Shown here: piece after piece, positions 41,012-51,435 of the stretch
Position numbering within the stretch: the stretch's first letter is position 1
Layout: the number at the start of each line of letters is the position of its first letter
Source of the DNA: an uncultured Gammaproteobacteria bacterium
Lineage (GTDB): Bacteria > Pseudomonadota > Gammaproteobacteria > Pseudomonadales > Pseudohongiellaceae
NCBI GenBank assembly: GCA_913060695.1
Contig: CAJXUA010000014.1
Span: forward strand, 29,449-93,448
Reading direction: 5' to 3'
DNA length: 64,000 nt
The notes under the pieces: generated by a model
Told to the model about the DNA's origin: nothing
Database searches by the model: none
Seen by the model: only the letters and a program-made list of their open reading frames with translations
Translations under genes and position numbers: made by a program

Positions 41012-41528
41012 CTACAACTCCTTCGCCACTTAGCGCGGCAAGCGCTTCCAATGCGGGCCCAGTTACACGCTGAACAGTCCAGCCTTCCATTGGCAATGCG
41101 CCGATGGAGCGATAAAACGCGATCGAGGGGGCGTTCCAATCCAGCACGGACCACTCGAAACGGGAACATTTGCGCTCGATAGCGAGCTTGGCCAGAAAGC
41201 TCATGAGGGCTTTACCAATACCTTTGCCGCGCAGGGCAGGCTGGACATAGACGTCCTCAAGATAAATGCCGGGGCGGCCATTGAAAGTAGAGAAGCTATG
41301 GAAGAACAGGGCATAGCCAACGGGCTTACCGTCATACTCGGCGATCAATACTTCGGCATAGGGTTTAGGGCCAAATAGAGTCTCTGCCAATATCTCTGGG
41401 GTGGCGATAAGTTCGTGTTCGAGTTTCTCGTAAACTGCAAGCTCTCGAATGAAGGAGAGAATAAGCGCGCAGTCATCGACAAGCGCTGGGCGTATACGTA
41501 AAGAGTGCGGTGAGTCTTGCGCTGACAT
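41004..41528 (-). CDS. GNAT acetyltransferase, diamine/thialysine N-acetyltransferase-like
   Basis: A 174-residue GNAT protein. YLEDVYVQPALRGKGIGKALM is the acetyl-CoA motif A, followed by FEWSVLDWNAPSIAFYRSIGA. The pattern IRPALVDDCALILSFIRELAVYEKL at the N terminus and YEDVYV-type strand are typical of the spermidine/spermine and thialysine acetyltransferase group. It probably acetylates a small polyamine or lysine analogue. It is first in a unit with the D-amino-acid aminotransferase. Confidence 0.88.
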   Translation of the reverse strand: MSAQDSPHSLRIRPALVDDCALILSFIRELAVYEKLEHELIATPEILAETLFGPKPYAEVLIAEYDGKPVGYALFFHSFSTFNGRPGIYLEDVYVQPALRGKGIGKALMSFLAKLAIERKCSRFEWSVLDWNAPSIAFYRSIGALPMEGWTVQRVTGPALEALAALSGEGVVGE

Positions 41529-41600
41529 GTGTACAGACCTGTGTATTTAGCAAACACTGAGCATAACAATAAAGCCCAGTGCGGAGAAGGACCACTGACC

Positions 41601-41690
41601 GTAGGAGCATGCCTTGCAGGCGATTGGGTTCGATTGAAGTTTATCTATAGAAGATTTTGGCAATTCGCCTGCAGGGCAGGCTCCTGCATG
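41601..41690. repeat. REP/BIME-like element, copy 1
   Basis: The left arm GTAGGAGCATGCCTTGCAGG (41601-41620, extended by CGAT) and the right arm from 41665 to 41687 (TCGCCTGC...GGCTCCTGC) are inverted relative to each other around about 40 bases. The arms have the GTAGGAGC...GCAGGCGA pattern of gammaproteobacterial REP sequences associated with RAYT transposases. No RAYT gene is in the window. Confidence 0.85.
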
Positions 41691-41731
41691 CCAGAACAAT
41701 ATCCTAGCGAAGCCGATTGAAACCGCTGACT

Positions 41732-41821
41732 GTAGGAGCCTGCCTTGCAGGCGATCTGGTTCGATTGAAATTTATCTATAGAAAATTTTGGCAATTCGCC
41801 TGCAGGGCAGGCTCCTACATG
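41732..41821. repeat. REP/BIME-like element, copy 2
   Basis: A second copy, 131 bases after the first, with arms 41732-41755 and 41796-41818 and a nearly identical spacer (TTCGATTGAA-TTTATCTATA-GAA). Here the arms pair better, as GTAGGAGCCTGCC faces GGCAGGCTCCTAC. Together with copy 1 it fills the gap between the GNAT gene and the pnp terminator (41529-41915); nothing else is visible there. Confidence 0.88.
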
Positions 41822-41856
41822 CCAGAGCATTATCTCAGATCCGCGAAAACTCCGGG

Positions 41857-41895
41857 CAAAAAAAATCCCGCTCCGAGTGTTGCTCGAGGCGAGAT
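41857..41895 (-). terminator. Intrinsic terminator of pnp
   Basis: A 13-position stem (arms 41865-41877 and 41883-41895; ten Watson-Crick, two G-T pairs, one mismatch) with a 5-base loop is followed on the minus strand by a T-run (41857-41864). It lies about 20 bases beyond the pnp stop and ends the rimP-to-pnp transcription unit. Confidence 0.85.
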
Positions 41896-41915
41896 TTTTT
41901 TGTACCGATTAAGGC

Positions 41916-44042
41916 TTACTCTGCAGCGGCTGCTGCTTCGTATTCTGCCTTGTCTTCCTCGGTGATCTCTTTGATGCTGAGCTTGATGCGGCCACGCGCA
42001 TCTAGATCAGACACTTTTACTAGCACTTCCTGACCCTCTTTCAGATACTCGCCGATGTTCTCGACGCGCTCATCAGAGATCTGGGAGATGTGCACTAGGC
42101 CATCTTTGCCAGGCAGGATTGTAACGAACGCGCCGAAGTCTACGATGCGTGCCACTTTGCCCATGTACAGCTTGCCAACTTCCGCTTCAGCCGTAATGCT
42201 CATTACACGAGCGATAGCCGCGTCGCGTGATGTAGCGTCTTCACCGTAAATGCGGATGTTGCCGTCATCGTCGATGTCGATTGATGCGCCAGTCTCTTCA
42301 GTAATGCTGCGAATCACTGCGCCGCCCTTACCGATAACATCGCGAATCTTGTCCGGATCGATCTTCATCATCGCCATTGAAGGCGCATTCTCAGAGACCG
42401 TTTCACGAGCCTTGCTCATTACCTTGTTCATCTCGCCAAGGATGTGCAGACGTGCTTCATTAGCCTGATTCAGAGCGATTTCCATGATCTCTTCAGTGAT
42501 GCCTTGGATTTTAATATCCATCTGCAACGCAGTTACGCCATTCGCCGTACCTGCCACTTTAAAGTCCATGTCGCCGAGGTGATCTTCGTCGCCGAGAATA
42601 TCGGTTAGAACGGAGAAACGATCGCCTTCCTTGATCAAGCCCATCGCGATGCCCGCAACCGGAGCCGTGATAGGGACGCCAGCGTCCATCATTGCCAAGG
42701 AGCTACCGCATACCGACGCCATAGAGCTGGAGCCGTTGGATTCGGTGATCTCAGACACGACACGAATCGCATAAGGAAAAGAATCTTCCGAAGGCATTAC
42801 TGCCTGAACACCGCGTCGAGCTAGTTTGCCGTGACCGATTTCGCGGCGCTTAGGGCCACTCATCATGCCAGTCTCACCTACGCAGAACGGAGGGAAGTTA
42901 TAGTGCAACATGAAGGGGTCTTTACGTGAACCTTCAAGGCCTTCGATCAATTGCGCGTCGCGCACTGCGCCTAGCGTAGTGACTACGAGAGCCTGTGTTT
43001 CGCCACGCGTGAACAATGCGGAACCGTGTGCCTTAGGCAGTACACCAGTCTCGATAGAGATTGGGCGTACAGTGCGAGTGTCGCGGCCATCGATACGCGG
43101 TGCGCCGTCGATAATGCGATTACGCACGACTTTCTTCTCGAGAGAGCCAAACACCTTGCTCACTTCATCGGCACTAACGCCAGTGTCTTCGCTCGCGAAC
43201 TGCTCTTTGGCTTGTGCTTGCAAAGCAGACAACGCTTCATAGCGCTGCATCTTGTCAGAGATCTGGTAGGCGTTGCCTATGCTCTCTGCAAAAGCCTGCT
43301 GCAAACCAGACAACAATGCTTCGTTGACAACTACTTCAGGCAATTCCCAAGTAGGCTTGCCAGCCTCAGCCTTGAACTCTGCGATCGCGTCGATAACAAC
43401 TTGCATAGCTTCATGGGCAAACAATACCGCGCCTAACATCTGGTCTTCGCTCAATTGCTTGGCTTCAGACTCAACCATCAATACAGCGCTCTTAGTACCC
43501 GCAACGACCATGTCCAGTGCTGAATCTTTCAGCTCGGAGATGCTCGGGTTGAGGATATAGCCTTCGTTCAAGTCGTAGCCAACGCGCGCTGCGCCTACTG
43601 GCTCGAGGAAGGGAATGCCGGAAATGGCCAATGCCGCAGAGGCACCGATCAACGCGGCGATATCTGGATCTTTATCTTTGCCAGCTGAAATTACAGTACA
43701 CACTACCTGTATTTCGTTCAGGAAGCCTTTTGGAAAAAGTGGTCTGAGAGGACGGTCGATTAGACGAGAAGTCAGTGTCTCTTTCTCAGTCGGACGGCCT
43801 TCACGCTTAAAGAAGCCACCTGGGATCTTGCCCGCTGCGTAGGTCTTCTCTTGATAATTTACTGTTAGCGGGAAGAAATCTTGACCAGGCTTAACGGTCT
43901 TCTTGCCAACTGCTGTTGCGAGGACTTGTGTCTCGCCTATCGTGACTATCACTGCGCCTGTTGCCTGTCTGGCAACCTTGCCTGTTTCCAGTGTTACGGT
44001 GTCTTCACCGAACTGGAAAGTCTTACGCACAATATTAAACAT
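41916..44042 (-). CDS. pnp: Polynucleotide phosphorylase
   Basis: The full-length 708-residue 3'-5' exoribonuclease. It has two RNase PH domains ([21 protein letters not shown] in the first; [23 protein letters not shown] in the second), a KH domain ([23 protein letters not shown], split by its GxxG loop) and an S1 domain ([21 protein letters not shown]). It degrades mRNA and forms the degradosome with RNase E. It follows rpsO with about 100 bases between, as in E. coli. TAGGAATAGAG lies before ATG 44042. Confidence 0.98.
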   Translation of the reverse strand: MFNIVRKTFQFGEDTVTLETGKVARQATGAVIVTIGETQVLATAVGKKTVKPGQDFFPLTVNYQEKTYAAGKIPGGFFKREGRPTEKETLTSRLIDRPLRPLFPKGFLNEIQVVCTVISAGKDKDPDIAALIGASAALAISGIPFLEPVGAARVGYDLNEGYILNPSISELKDSALDMVVAGTKSAVLMVESEAKQLSEDQMLGAVLFAHEAMQVVIDAIAEFKAEAGKPTWELPEVVVNEALLSGLQQAFAESIGNAYQISDKMQRYEALSALQAQAKEQFASEDTGVSADEVSKVFGSLEKKVVRNRIIDGAPRIDGRDTRTVRPISIETGVLPKAHGSALFTRGETQALVVTTLGAVRDAQLIEGLEGSRKDPFMLHYNFPPFCVGETGMMSGPKRREIGHGKLARRGVQAVMPSEDSFPYAIRVVSEITESNGSSSMASVCGSSLAMMDAGVPITAPVAGIAMGLIKEGDRFSVLTDILGDEDHLGDMDFKVAGTANGVTALQMDIKIQGITEEIMEIALNQANEARLHILGEMNKVMSKARETVSENAPSMAMMKIDPDKIRDVIGKGGAVIRSITEETGASIDIDDDGNIRIYGEDATSRDAAIARVMSITAEAEVGKLYMGKVARIVDFGAFVTILPGKDGLVHISQISDERVENIGEYLKEGQEVLVKVSDLDARGRIKLSIKEITEEDKAEYEAAAAAE

Positions 44043-44144
44043 ACTCTATTCCTATTTTTTATTTTGACCCCGGCACCATTGCAATGACGTCCCTGTCAAA
44101 CAAGGTCTAACTTTCATCTCTTCATCATTGAAATACTTTTACGA

Positions 44145-44414
44145 CTAGCGACGCAGACCTAACTTCTTGATAAGTGCTACATAGCGTGCTGAGTCTTTGC
44201 CCTTCAGATAGTCGAGCAATTTACGACGACTGTTCACCATGCGAATCAAACCGCGACGTGAATGGTGATCATGGGTGTGCTCTTTAAAATGAGACTGCAA
44301 TTGGTTGATGTTTTCAGTCAACAACGCCACTTGCACTTCGGGTGAACCAGTATCGCCCTCGCTCTGTGCGTGCTCTTTTACAATCTCTGCTTTGCGTTCT
44401 GGTGATAAAGCCAT
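44145..44414 (-). CDS. rpsO: 30S ribosomal protein S15
   Basis: An 89-residue S15: [17 protein letters not shown] at the start, [20 protein letters not shown] in the middle and KKLGLRR at the end. ATG 44414 is preceded by GGAGAAG at normal distance and gives exactly the usual length; the longer frame from 44453 is not used. It binds the central domain of 16S rRNA. It sits between truB and pnp, as in most gammaproteobacteria, and the gap to pnp may hold the usual processing site. Confidence 0.98.
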   Translation of the reverse strand: MALSPERKAEIVKEHAQSEGDTGSPEVQVALLTENINQLQSHFKEHTHDHHSRRGLIRMVNSRRKLLDYLKGKDSARYVALIKKLGLRR

Positions 44415-44591
44415 TTTCTTCTCCAAAATATGCGCTGATAAATAACCGCCCACGGGTATCGTGGCGCGGCCTTCGTTGCCGACAGCCTTGTCGATCCAGA
44501 TTAACCATGCATATTTATAGTTAACTGGTACCTTTCCTGCGAATACTCTACTGCAAATCTATGACACCTAGGTGTCTGAGCCTGCTTCGTC

Positions 44592-45515
44592 TTATGTTGC
44601 GAACAGCCTCTTCGGAGCGACACGACCATCATCCAAGATAGTGCCGATTCCGATAAATTCCTCTTCTTCGTACAAGCGCACCAAGCCCGATAAGGGCAGG
44701 TGACGAACCATTACCGCTTGCCCTAGTTTCAGGAAGTTCGCGGTCTGCTGCGGCAACACAACGGCAGGCAAACCCTTTACCGCAGTATCTGCCGGGCATA
44801 ATAGGGCGTCAATACTTGCCAAGCCGCCAGCTTCCTTGAGTTCGCGCAGGCGCTCAATAGTAACACACTGGGCCTGCGTGAACGTGCCAGCCTGCAGGCG
44901 GCGCAGTGCGATGACGTTGGCTCCGCAGCCTAAGGCCTCGCCTAAATCGTCGCCGATGGTGCGCACATAGGTGCCTTTACTACAAAAAATCTCTAACTCT
45001 ACCGTCGCAGCCTCTGCATCGAAGGCAAGAAGCTTCAGTTCGTAGATCGTGACAGGCCTTGCCTGACGCTCCACTTCCTTTCCGGCCCGGGCCAGCTTAT
45101 ACAAGGGCTGGCCTTTATGCTTAAGTGCGGAGTACATCGGTGGGGTCTGTTCGATATCACCGCGAAATTGCTCTAGCGCGCTCTCGATCTGGGCCTTAGT
45201 AATGCCCGATGGGTCGCGCTCTAAGATCACGCTGCCTTCGATGTCGGCGGTATCGGTTCTGACGCCTAACTGGAGCAGCGTCGTATAGCGTTTGTCCGAA
45301 TCCAGCAAAAACTGGGAGACCTTAGTGGCCTCTCCGAAACACAGGGGTAGAACCCCAGTGGCGAGCGGATCAAGACTTCCCGTATGCCCTGCCTTCTCTG
45401 CAGAGAACAGATTCTTGGCCTCTTGCAGGCAGGCATTGGAACTCATGCCCGTTGCCTTGTCCAAAACGATAATGCCGCTAATATTACGGCCACGCGGTCT
45501 ACGATATTGCGCCAA
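44592..45515 (-). CDS. truB: tRNA pseudouridine-55 synthase
   Basis: A 307-residue TruB. The catalytic Asp lies in AGHTGSLDPLATGVLPLCFG; other motifs are GIIVLDKATGMSSN, KRYTTLLQLGVRTDTADIEG and YVRTIGDDLGEALG. It makes pseudouridine 55 in the T-loop of tRNAs. It is followed by rpsO and preceded by rbfA with 27 bases between, so all belong to the nusA-infB unit. Confidence 0.97.
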   Translation of the reverse strand: MAQYRRPRGRNISGIIVLDKATGMSSNACLQEAKNLFSAEKAGHTGSLDPLATGVLPLCFGEATKVSQFLLDSDKRYTTLLQLGVRTDTADIEGSVILERDPSGITKAQIESALEQFRGDIEQTPPMYSALKHKGQPLYKLARAGKEVERQARPVTIYELKLLAFDAEAATVELEIFCSKGTYVRTIGDDLGEALGCGANVIALRRLQAGTFTQAQCVTIERLRELKEAGGLASIDALLCPADTAVKGLPAVVLPQQTANFLKLGQAVMVRHLPLSGLVRLYEEEEFIGIGTILDDGRVAPKRLFAT

Positions 45516-45542
45516 ACCCTCTCCCCCAAACAGTGCCTTTGC

Positions 45543-45971
45543 TCAAGCGTCGTGCTCACTGTCTTCGGCTAGAGCACGGTCGATCAAGGAGGACAGATAT
45601 TGTCCACGCGCCACGCTTTCGTCGTAATGGAATGTCAATTTCGGCGTAATGCGCAGGCTAAGGCGCTTGGACAGGAGCGTACGCAGAAAACCCGCCGCAC
45701 TATTGAGGGCCTTAATGCTGGCCTCAATCTCGAGCTTGTCCATATCGCCGGCCTTCTCCAATGGAACGCCTGGTGCCAGCCCGGTGTCGCCATCGACAGA
45801 ACCCATTACCGTGACGTAGACGTCTGCATAGGCTAGATCGCGGCTTACGCGCACGCCGGTCACAGAGACCATGCCCACGCGAGGGTCGCTAACCTCAAGT
45901 TGAATGAGAGTCGCCAACTCGCGTTGCAGCTGGTCTGCGACTCTCTGAACTCTTGGAGATACCTTTGCCAT
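45543..45971 (-). CDS. rbfA: 30S ribosome-binding factor A
   Basis: A 142-residue KH-like ribosome maturation factor: VQRVADQLQRELATLIQLEV, DPRVGMVSVTGVRVSRDLAYAD and LRTLLSKRLSLRITPKLTFHYDES. It helps mature the 5' end of 16S rRNA, especially in the cold. Its ATG lies 14 bases after infB, in the conserved order infB-rbfA-truB. The tail is slightly acidic (EDSEHDA). Confidence 0.96.
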   Translation of the reverse strand: MAKVSPRVQRVADQLQRELATLIQLEVSDPRVGMVSVTGVRVSRDLAYADVYVTVMGSVDGDTGLAPGVPLEKAGDMDKLEIEASIKALNSAAGFLRTLLSKRLSLRITPKLTFHYDESVARGQYLSSLIDRALAEDSEHDA

Positions 45972-45985
45972 TGCTGATTCCGACC

Positions 45986-48541
45986 TTACAGGGTTCTGGC
46001 GACGGCAGTGGTCTGATAGACCTCTATCTTGTCGCCAACTTTCACGTCATTGTAGTTCTTCACGCCGATACCGCATTCCATGCCATTACGCACAGAGCTC
46101 GCCTCGTCTTTGAAGCGGCGTAGCGATTCCAGCTCGCCCTCGTAAATCACGACGTCGTCGCGCAGTACACGTATAGGCTTGTTGCGATGCACAGTTCCTT
46201 CGATCACCATGCTGCCCGCGATCTGACCAAACTTAGGCGAGTTGAATACATCACGCACCTCGGCCACGCCAAGAATCTCTTCGCGCATCTCAGGCGTGAG
46301 CATACCGCCCAACACTGCCTTCACATCGTCGATCACGTTGTAGATGATATTGTAATAGCGCAGCTCTAAGCCTTCGCTCTCAATAATCTGTCGAGCACTC
46401 TTATCGGCGCGCACATTGAAGCCGACAATCATCGCCTTCGAAGTCGCGGCTAAGTGCGCATCGGTCTCGGAGATACCGCCAACACCCTGCGAAACAATAT
46501 TAACCTGCACTTCTTCTGTGCCGAGTTTATGCAATGAGGAAACGATAGCTTCGAGCGAGCCGCGTACATCGGCCTTCAGCACGATGTTCATGATGCCCAT
46601 CTGCGCACGTCCAATACCGGCAAACATCGTCTCTGCCTTATTGGTCTGCTGCATCGCAACCTTGTTATCTTTGTGACGCTCACGGCGCAGCGAGGCAACT
46701 TCTTTCGCCTTCTTCTCATCCGCAACAACTACGAATTCGTCGCCGGCCTCAGGAACACCCGTCAAGCCGAGGATCTCGACTGGAATAGAGGGGCCTGCAG
46801 ATTTTACGGACTGGCTCATCTCGTCGACGAGTGCGCGCACGCGGCCATATTCGTGACCAACCAAGACCACATCGCCCACTTTCAAGGTGCCGTTCTGCAC
46901 TAGAACAGAGGCTACGGGACCACGACCTTTATCTAGACGCGACTCGATCACTACCCCTTTACCTGGAGCATCGACGAATGCCTTCAATTCGAGTAGTTCG
47001 GCCTGCAACAGAATCGCCTCGAGCAACTCATCGATACCCTGACCGGTGTGTGCAGATACTTCGATAAACTGAGTATCGCCACCCCATGCGTCGGAGATTA
47101 CTTCCAGCGCGGCCAGCTCGTTGCGGACGCGATCGAGATCGACATCTGGCTTGTCTACTTTGTTAATCGCAACAACGATCGGCACACCGGAGGCGCGGGC
47201 ATGCGCAATCGCTTCTTCGGTCTGTGGCTTTACGCCGTCATCGGCTGCAACTACCAAGATGATGACGTCTGTGGCTTTCGCACCACGTGATCGCATCGCG
47301 CTGAACGCGGCGTGACCGGGAGTATCAAGGAAGCAGATCATGCCGCCCGGAGTTTCCACGTGGTAGGCACCGATATGCTGTGTAATACCGCCCGCCTCGT
47401 GAGAGACGACGGTCGCTTTACGAATATAGTCGAGCAGCGAGGTCTTACCATGGTCTACGTGACCCATTACTGTCACAACTGGCGCTCGTGCTACTGACTC
47501 TTCGCCACCGACATAGGCAATAGACTCGTACAAGCTCTCTTCCAAATGATCCTCGGAAACGAACTTAGCCTTATGGCCCATCTCTTCTACCAACAGTGTT
47601 GCGGTATCTTGATCCAGAACCTGGTTGATGGTCGCCATGACGCCCATCTTAAACAGAACTTTCACGACAGCGGCAGACTTCACCGACATCTTCTGTGCAA
47701 GATCCGTCACAGAGTTCGCATCACCGATGGTGATCTCGCGTGAAATGAATTCAGTAGGCTTCTCGAAACCGTGTTGCTTGCTAGCACGCGAACGGCTCTT
47801 GCGACCACCGCGGCGGCCACGTGGACCGTCTGCGTATTCGCCATCTTCCAGCACGAAATCGTCACCCGAACTACGGCCTTTGCTCTGCTTGCGCGCAGGC
47901 GCTTTGTCTTTCTTGCGGAAAGCGTTCTTGTCTTCGTCTTTGCTCGCAGCGTCCTTCTTGGCACCCTTGCCGAGATCGGCGCGCGGAGGTGCTGCATGTC
48001 GACGTGGCTCTGCCGGGGCGTCTGCTGGCTTTGGCTCAACTGGCGTTTCTGGCGCAGGCTTGCTGTCACCTTCAACAACTGGCGTCTCCTGCGCAGAAGT
48101 CTCTGCTGGAGCTTCAACTGCCACTGCCTCCGGTGCCGCTTCAACTTGTGGCGTAAACTCTTGCTCTGCCGCCACTTGCTCTACTGTCTTCTCTACCGAC
48201 TCTGGTGCTTCTTCTTTATCTGCCTGCAATTCGCTACGTTTTACGTAGGTGCGCTTCTTACGCACTTCCACAGCGACAGTCTTGCCGCGACCGTGATTGG
48301 ATGCAGACTTGAGAGTCTCAACAGTTTTACGCTTCAGCGTTATTTTCTTCGGCGCAGCGTCTTTCGACTCGCTGTCACCATGGCTGCGACGCAAGAATAG
48401 CAACAACGTATTCTTATCTTCATTCGAAATGGAATCGTCCGCCTTTGTATGAGGCAGACCCGCTTCTTTCACTTGAGAAAGAAGTTTCTCCACTGGAACT
48501 CCAACCACCTTGGCGAGTTCACTGACTGTTACATCTGCCAT
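45986..48541 (-). CDS. infB: Translation initiation factor IF-2
   Basis: The 851-residue IF-2. The N terminus has an IF2_N module ([20 protein letters not shown]), then a long charged and Ala/Pro/Glu-rich linker (about residues 70-265), a second IF2_N module and the GTPase: [12 protein letters not shown] (G1), DTPGHAAF (G3), NKVDKPD (G4). C-terminal domains bind fMet-tRNA. The low-complexity linker explains the long open frames on the opposite strand. It is in the unit rimP-nusA-infB-rbfA-truB-rpsO-pnp. Confidence 0.98.
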   Translation of the reverse strand: MADVTVSELAKVVGVPVEKLLSQVKEAGLPHTKADDSISNEDKNTLLLFLRRSHGDSESKDAAPKKITLKRKTVETLKSASNHGRGKTVAVEVRKKRTYVKRSELQADKEEAPESVEKTVEQVAAEQEFTPQVEAAPEAVAVEAPAETSAQETPVVEGDSKPAPETPVEPKPADAPAEPRRHAAPPRADLGKGAKKDAASKDEDKNAFRKKDKAPARKQSKGRSSGDDFVLEDGEYADGPRGRRGGRKSRSRASKQHGFEKPTEFISREITIGDANSVTDLAQKMSVKSAAVVKVLFKMGVMATINQVLDQDTATLLVEEMGHKAKFVSEDHLEESLYESIAYVGGEESVARAPVVTVMGHVDHGKTSLLDYIRKATVVSHEAGGITQHIGAYHVETPGGMICFLDTPGHAAFSAMRSRGAKATDVIILVVAADDGVKPQTEEAIAHARASGVPIVVAINKVDKPDVDLDRVRNELAALEVISDAWGGDTQFIEVSAHTGQGIDELLEAILLQAELLELKAFVDAPGKGVVIESRLDKGRGPVASVLVQNGTLKVGDVVLVGHEYGRVRALVDEMSQSVKSAGPSIPVEILGLTGVPEAGDEFVVVADEKKAKEVASLRRERHKDNKVAMQQTNKAETMFAGIGRAQMGIMNIVLKADVRGSLEAIVSSLHKLGTEEVQVNIVSQGVGGISETDAHLAATSKAMIVGFNVRADKSARQIIESEGLELRYYNIIYNVIDDVKAVLGGMLTPEMREEILGVAEVRDVFNSPKFGQIAGSMVIEGTVHRNKPIRVLRDDVVIYEGELESLRRFKDEASSVRNGMECGIGVKNYNDVKVGDKIEVYQTTAVARTL

Positions 48542-48606
48542 TTATTTGCTCCTAATTTCTCTTGCGGTCAAACCCGATGCTCACTCTTCACGAAACCTAA
48601 TCTTGA

Positions 48607-50094
48607 TTACTCGAACCAAGGTGCTCGTGCTGTCATTATGAGTTTGCCGGCACGCTCTTCATCCATGCCTTCGATATCCATCAATTCATCTACTGCTTGT
48701 TCAGCAAGGTCTTCCATGCTCAACACGCCTTTCTTTGCTAGGGCTAATGCCAAAGTCTCGTCCATGCCATCCATTGTGAGAAGGTCTTCGCCGATATTTG
48801 CATTCGACAGTCCTTCCTCTGAGGCAATAGCCTGAGTCAGCAGCGCGTCTTTCGCCCTGTTACGCAACTCGTTCGCGATGTCTTCGTCGAAGCCATCGAT
48901 TCCTAGAATCTCATCCAACGGTACGTAAGCAATCTCCTCAAGCGAGGTGAAGCCTTCCGCTACCAGAATCTCTGCCACGTCTTCGTCTACATCGAGTCTC
49001 TCGATGAACATCTCGACGAAGCCGCTCGACTCTTGCTGTTGTTTCTCTACTGCGTCAGCAACGCTCATCACGTTGATCGTCCAACCAGTGAGCTCACTAG
49101 ACAGGCGCACATTCTGGCCGTTACGACCAATCGCCTGTGCCAAGTTGTCCTCTTCAACTGCGACATCCATAGTATGGCTGTCTTCGTCCACGATAATGGA
49201 GGCCACTTCTGCCGGAGCCATTGAGTTGATCACCAACTGCGCGGGGTTATCGTCCCAAAGGATGATATCGATGCGCTCGTTCGCCAATTCGTTAGAGACG
49301 ACTTGTACACGTGAACCGCGCATTCCTACACAGGCACCAACCGGATCGATGCGGCCGTCGTTAGTGCTTACAACAATCTTCGCTCGCGAACCTGGGTCAC
49401 GCGCAGCTGCCTTAATCTCGATAATTTCTTCGGAGATCTCTGGCACTTCAATTTTAAACAACTCGATCAACATGCCTGGCACTGTACGGCTCAGGAATAG
49501 TTGTGGGCCACGCGGCTCAGAGCGCACGTCGAGTAGCAAGGCACGAATACGATCGCCAGTGCGGAAGTTTTCACGCGGGATCATATGCTCACGAGTAAGC
49601 AAACCTTCAGCATTGCCGCCAAGGTCCACAAGGACGCTTTCGCGAGTGACTTTCTTAACAGTGCCGGAAATCAGCCCACCGATCTTGTCGATGTACTCGG
49701 CAATAATAATATCGCGTTCAGCTTCACGTACCTTTTGAACGATGACTTGCTTAGCTGTCTGCGCGGCGATTCGACCAAACTCGATGTTGTCGATGTGCTC
49801 TTCCCAGTCGTCGCCAATGTTCAGTTCAGGATTCTTTTCCTTGCCCTGTTCGAGCGTCATCTGAAAACCTTTGCCGGTGAACTCTTCGTCGTCGACGATA
49901 TTCCAGACGCGGAAAGACTCGTATTCACCTGTTTTACGGTCGACAGAGACGCGGCAACTCCACTCTTCGTCTTCGTGGAATTTCTTGGTCGCTGTAGCTA
50001 ACGCTGACTCAATAGCTTCGAAAATGACTTCGCGTGACACGCCCTTCTCGTTAGAGACTGCATCCACAACCAACAGAATTTCTTTACTCATCAT
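48607..50094 (-). CDS. nusA: Transcription termination/antitermination protein NusA
   Basis: The 495-residue NusA: N-terminal RNA-polymerase domain ([18 protein letters not shown]), S1 domain ([21 protein letters not shown], read in pieces), KH1-KH2 ([39 protein letters not shown]) and two acidic C-terminal repeats ([40 protein letters not shown]), as in E. coli. ATG 50094 and ATG 50091 are both possible; AAGGTGA lies 6 or 9 bases upstream. Confidence 0.98.
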   Translation of the reverse strand: MMSKEILLVVDAVSNEKGVSREVIFEAIESALATATKKFHEDEEWSCRVSVDRKTGEYESFRVWNIVDDEEFTGKGFQMTLEQGKEKNPELNIGDDWEEHIDNIEFGRIAAQTAKQVIVQKVREAERDIIIAEYIDKIGGLISGTVKKVTRESVLVDLGGNAEGLLTREHMIPRENFRTGDRIRALLLDVRSEPRGPQLFLSRTVPGMLIELFKIEVPEISEEIIEIKAAARDPGSRAKIVVSTNDGRIDPVGACVGMRGSRVQVVSNELANERIDIILWDDNPAQLVINSMAPAEVASIIVDEDSHTMDVAVEEDNLAQAIGRNGQNVRLSSELTGWTINVMSVADAVEKQQQESSGFVEMFIERLDVDEDVAEILVAEGFTSLEEIAYVPLDEILGIDGFDEDIANELRNRAKDALLTQAIASEEGLSNANIGEDLLTMDGMDETLALALAKKGVLSMEDLAEQAVDELMDIEGMDEERAGKLIMTARAPWFE

Positions 50095-50180
50095 AATCGT
50101 GTCACCTTACTCTAGAGGTCATCAATCCATTATTCTGCAAAAGTCCGGCGCCACACTGTGGGCACAACCGGACAAGCCTT

Positions 50181-50633
50181 TTAAAAAACTAGGTTTGCCT
50201 TATCAATCGCTAATGCGGGGAGTACAAACTCCTTACCATCTACTAGCAGACTAACCGCGTCTGCATCTACCTTTTGAATTACACCTTTAAACTTGCGACG
50301 TCCATCCACAGGCGAGCGAAGTCGCACCGCTGCCTCGCTGCCGATATAGAGACCGAACTGCTCGATAGTGAACAGGGGACGATCCATGCCGGGGGAGGAT
50401 ACCTCGAGCGTATACTCGCCGGGTATTGGATCTTCCACATCGAAGATGCCGCTAATTTGTCGAGACACGCGTTCGCAATCTTCTATGCCGATACCATCGT
50501 CTGCTTTGTCTATGAAGACGCGCACGACGCTATACTTACCTTGAATCAAGTGCTCAACACCCCACAGGTCCACATCAAGCGCCTCAACGGTTGGCCGGAT
50601 CAAATCTGCTATTAGGGTCTCACTCGTACTCAA
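50181..50633 (-). CDS. rimP: Ribosome maturation factor RimP
   Basis: A 150-residue RimP: LIRPTVEALDVDLWGVEHL, VVRVFIDKADDGIGIEDCERVSRQI and YTLEVSSPGMDRPLF, then a C-terminal SH3-like domain (VRLRSPVDGRRKFKGVIQKV). It assists 30S assembly. It is first in the nusA unit, directly downstream of tRNA-fMet as in the metY-rimP-nusA operon of E. coli; here two intrinsic terminators intervene, so it needs its own promoter in 50634-50690 or read-through. Confidence 0.95.
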   Translation of the reverse strand: MSTSETLIADLIRPTVEALDVDLWGVEHLIQGKYSVVRVFIDKADDGIGIEDCERVSRQISGIFDVEDPIPGEYTLEVSSPGMDRPLFTIEQFGLYIGSEAAVRLRSPVDGRRKFKGVIQKVDADAVSLLVDGKEFVLPALAIDKANLVF

Positions 50634-50693
50634 TTTGCACTCCGAAGGGGGATTAGTTCGTCTATACGATTATCAAATCCCACAAATAAAAAA

Positions 50694-50708
50694 TGGGCCT
50701 GCGGCCCA
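50694..50708 (-). terminator. Intrinsic terminator between tRNA-fMet and rimP
   Basis: TGGGCC / GGCCCA, a 6-bp stem with a 3-base loop, is followed on the minus strand by TTTTTTATTTG. It is 61 bases upstream of the rimP ATG. The rest of the 50634-51008 gap holds a second terminator and a tRNA relic. Confidence 0.8.
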
Positions 50709-50808
50709 CTCCTAAAAAAACTGACTTTTTGCACCGAACGCTATCTCTAGCAAACGATGTGGAGCATACCAGCCCGGCTTCTAAACGCGAAAATCGCGCC
50801 TAATAAAA

Positions 50809-50824
50809 AGCCCCATATGGGGCT
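50809..50824. terminator. Second, symmetric terminator after tRNA-fMet
   Basis: AGCCCCAT-ATGGGGCT is a perfect 16-base palindrome flanked by AAAAA on the left and CTTTTT on the right, so it can act on both strands. It stands in tandem with the one at 50694-50708 downstream of the tRNA genes. Confidence 0.75.
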
Positions 50825-50903
50825 CTTTTTGAATCCATGCGTAAAAGCACACGCATTTCTTCTTATAATGTCTTTACTACCACGAACTCACAAGACACTA
50901 CAT

Positions 50904-50988
50904 GTTTGGTAGCGGGGGCAAGATTTTAACCTACGACCTTCAGCGGCTGCGCCGGATTGAGAGTCGAGCCCGTTCGTCGGGCTGCCTA
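50904..50988 (-). pseudogene. Relic of a second tRNA-fMet gene
   Basis: Bases 50904-50941 repeat the 3' part of the intact tRNA-fMet (acceptor end, T-arm and variable region: TTGGTAGCGGGGGCA then ACCTACGACCTTC) with two or three changes. The following bases to 50988 keep only scraps (GAGCCCG, GGGCTGCC) rearranged into a hairpin and have lost the anticodon arm and 5' half. It starts 105 bases before the corresponding point in the intact gene. It is most simply a decayed tandem duplicate. Confidence 0.75.
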
Positions 50989-51008
50989 AAATAACTACAC
51001 AACTTGTT

Positions 51009-51085
<77 letters not shown>

Positions 51086-51304
51086 ATAAATCTTTAATTC
51101 TGTTGAGACGTACTCTTGATTCAGTAAAAGCGACAATTCGCTACATTGACTCTGGCTGGCCAACGTCCTCTTCAAATCTCAGGGGCCGGAAGTATACTGG
51201 CCTAGACCCTCTACGGTCAAGTAGAAGCTGCTAAATCAGTGACAAAGCAACGTTTTTTATTCGTTTGCTCATACCCTTGTGAAACACAAGCGTATGACTG
51301 AGAT

Positions 51305-51390
51305 TGGTGCCGAAGGCGAGACTTGAACTCGCACGACCATAGGTCACTACCCCCTCAAGATAGCGTGTCTACCAATTCCACCACTTCGGC
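51305..51390 (-). tRNA. leuU: tRNA-Leu (GAG)
   Basis: An 86-base class II tRNA on the minus strand with encoded CCA. The acceptor stem is GCCGAAG / CTTCGGC, the anticodon loop CTTGAGG gives anticodon GAG, and a long variable arm (GTGACCTATGGTCGT) is present, as typical for leucine. The place between secG and tRNA-fMet matches leuU of E. coli. Confidence 0.97.
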
Positions 51391-51435
51391 TTTTACTGCG
51401 TACTTCTTTTTACTGAGGAAAACCCTTCACCATCC

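Noticed and set aside
38402..41528. Dedicated D-amino-acid operon (GNAT, Dat, GGT, propeller)
   Set aside because: Same-strand neighbours with short gaps, but only GNAT and Dat overlap; functional unity of all four cannot be supported from sequence.
41601..41821. CRISPR array
   Set aside because: Only two units, each an inverted-repeat pair, and the segments between arms are conserved rather than unique.
47625..48248. Long open frames on the plus strand opposite infB
   Set aside because: They lie opposite the Ala/Pro/Glu-rich linker of IF-2, whose codon bias keeps the other strand open; translations are low-complexity Ser/Ala/Leu stretches without domain pattern or Shine-Dalgarno.
48947..49738. 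263-codon frame opposite nusA
   Set aside because: Fully antisense to a well-conserved essential gene, Ser/Arg/Thr-rich product, no ribosome-binding site.
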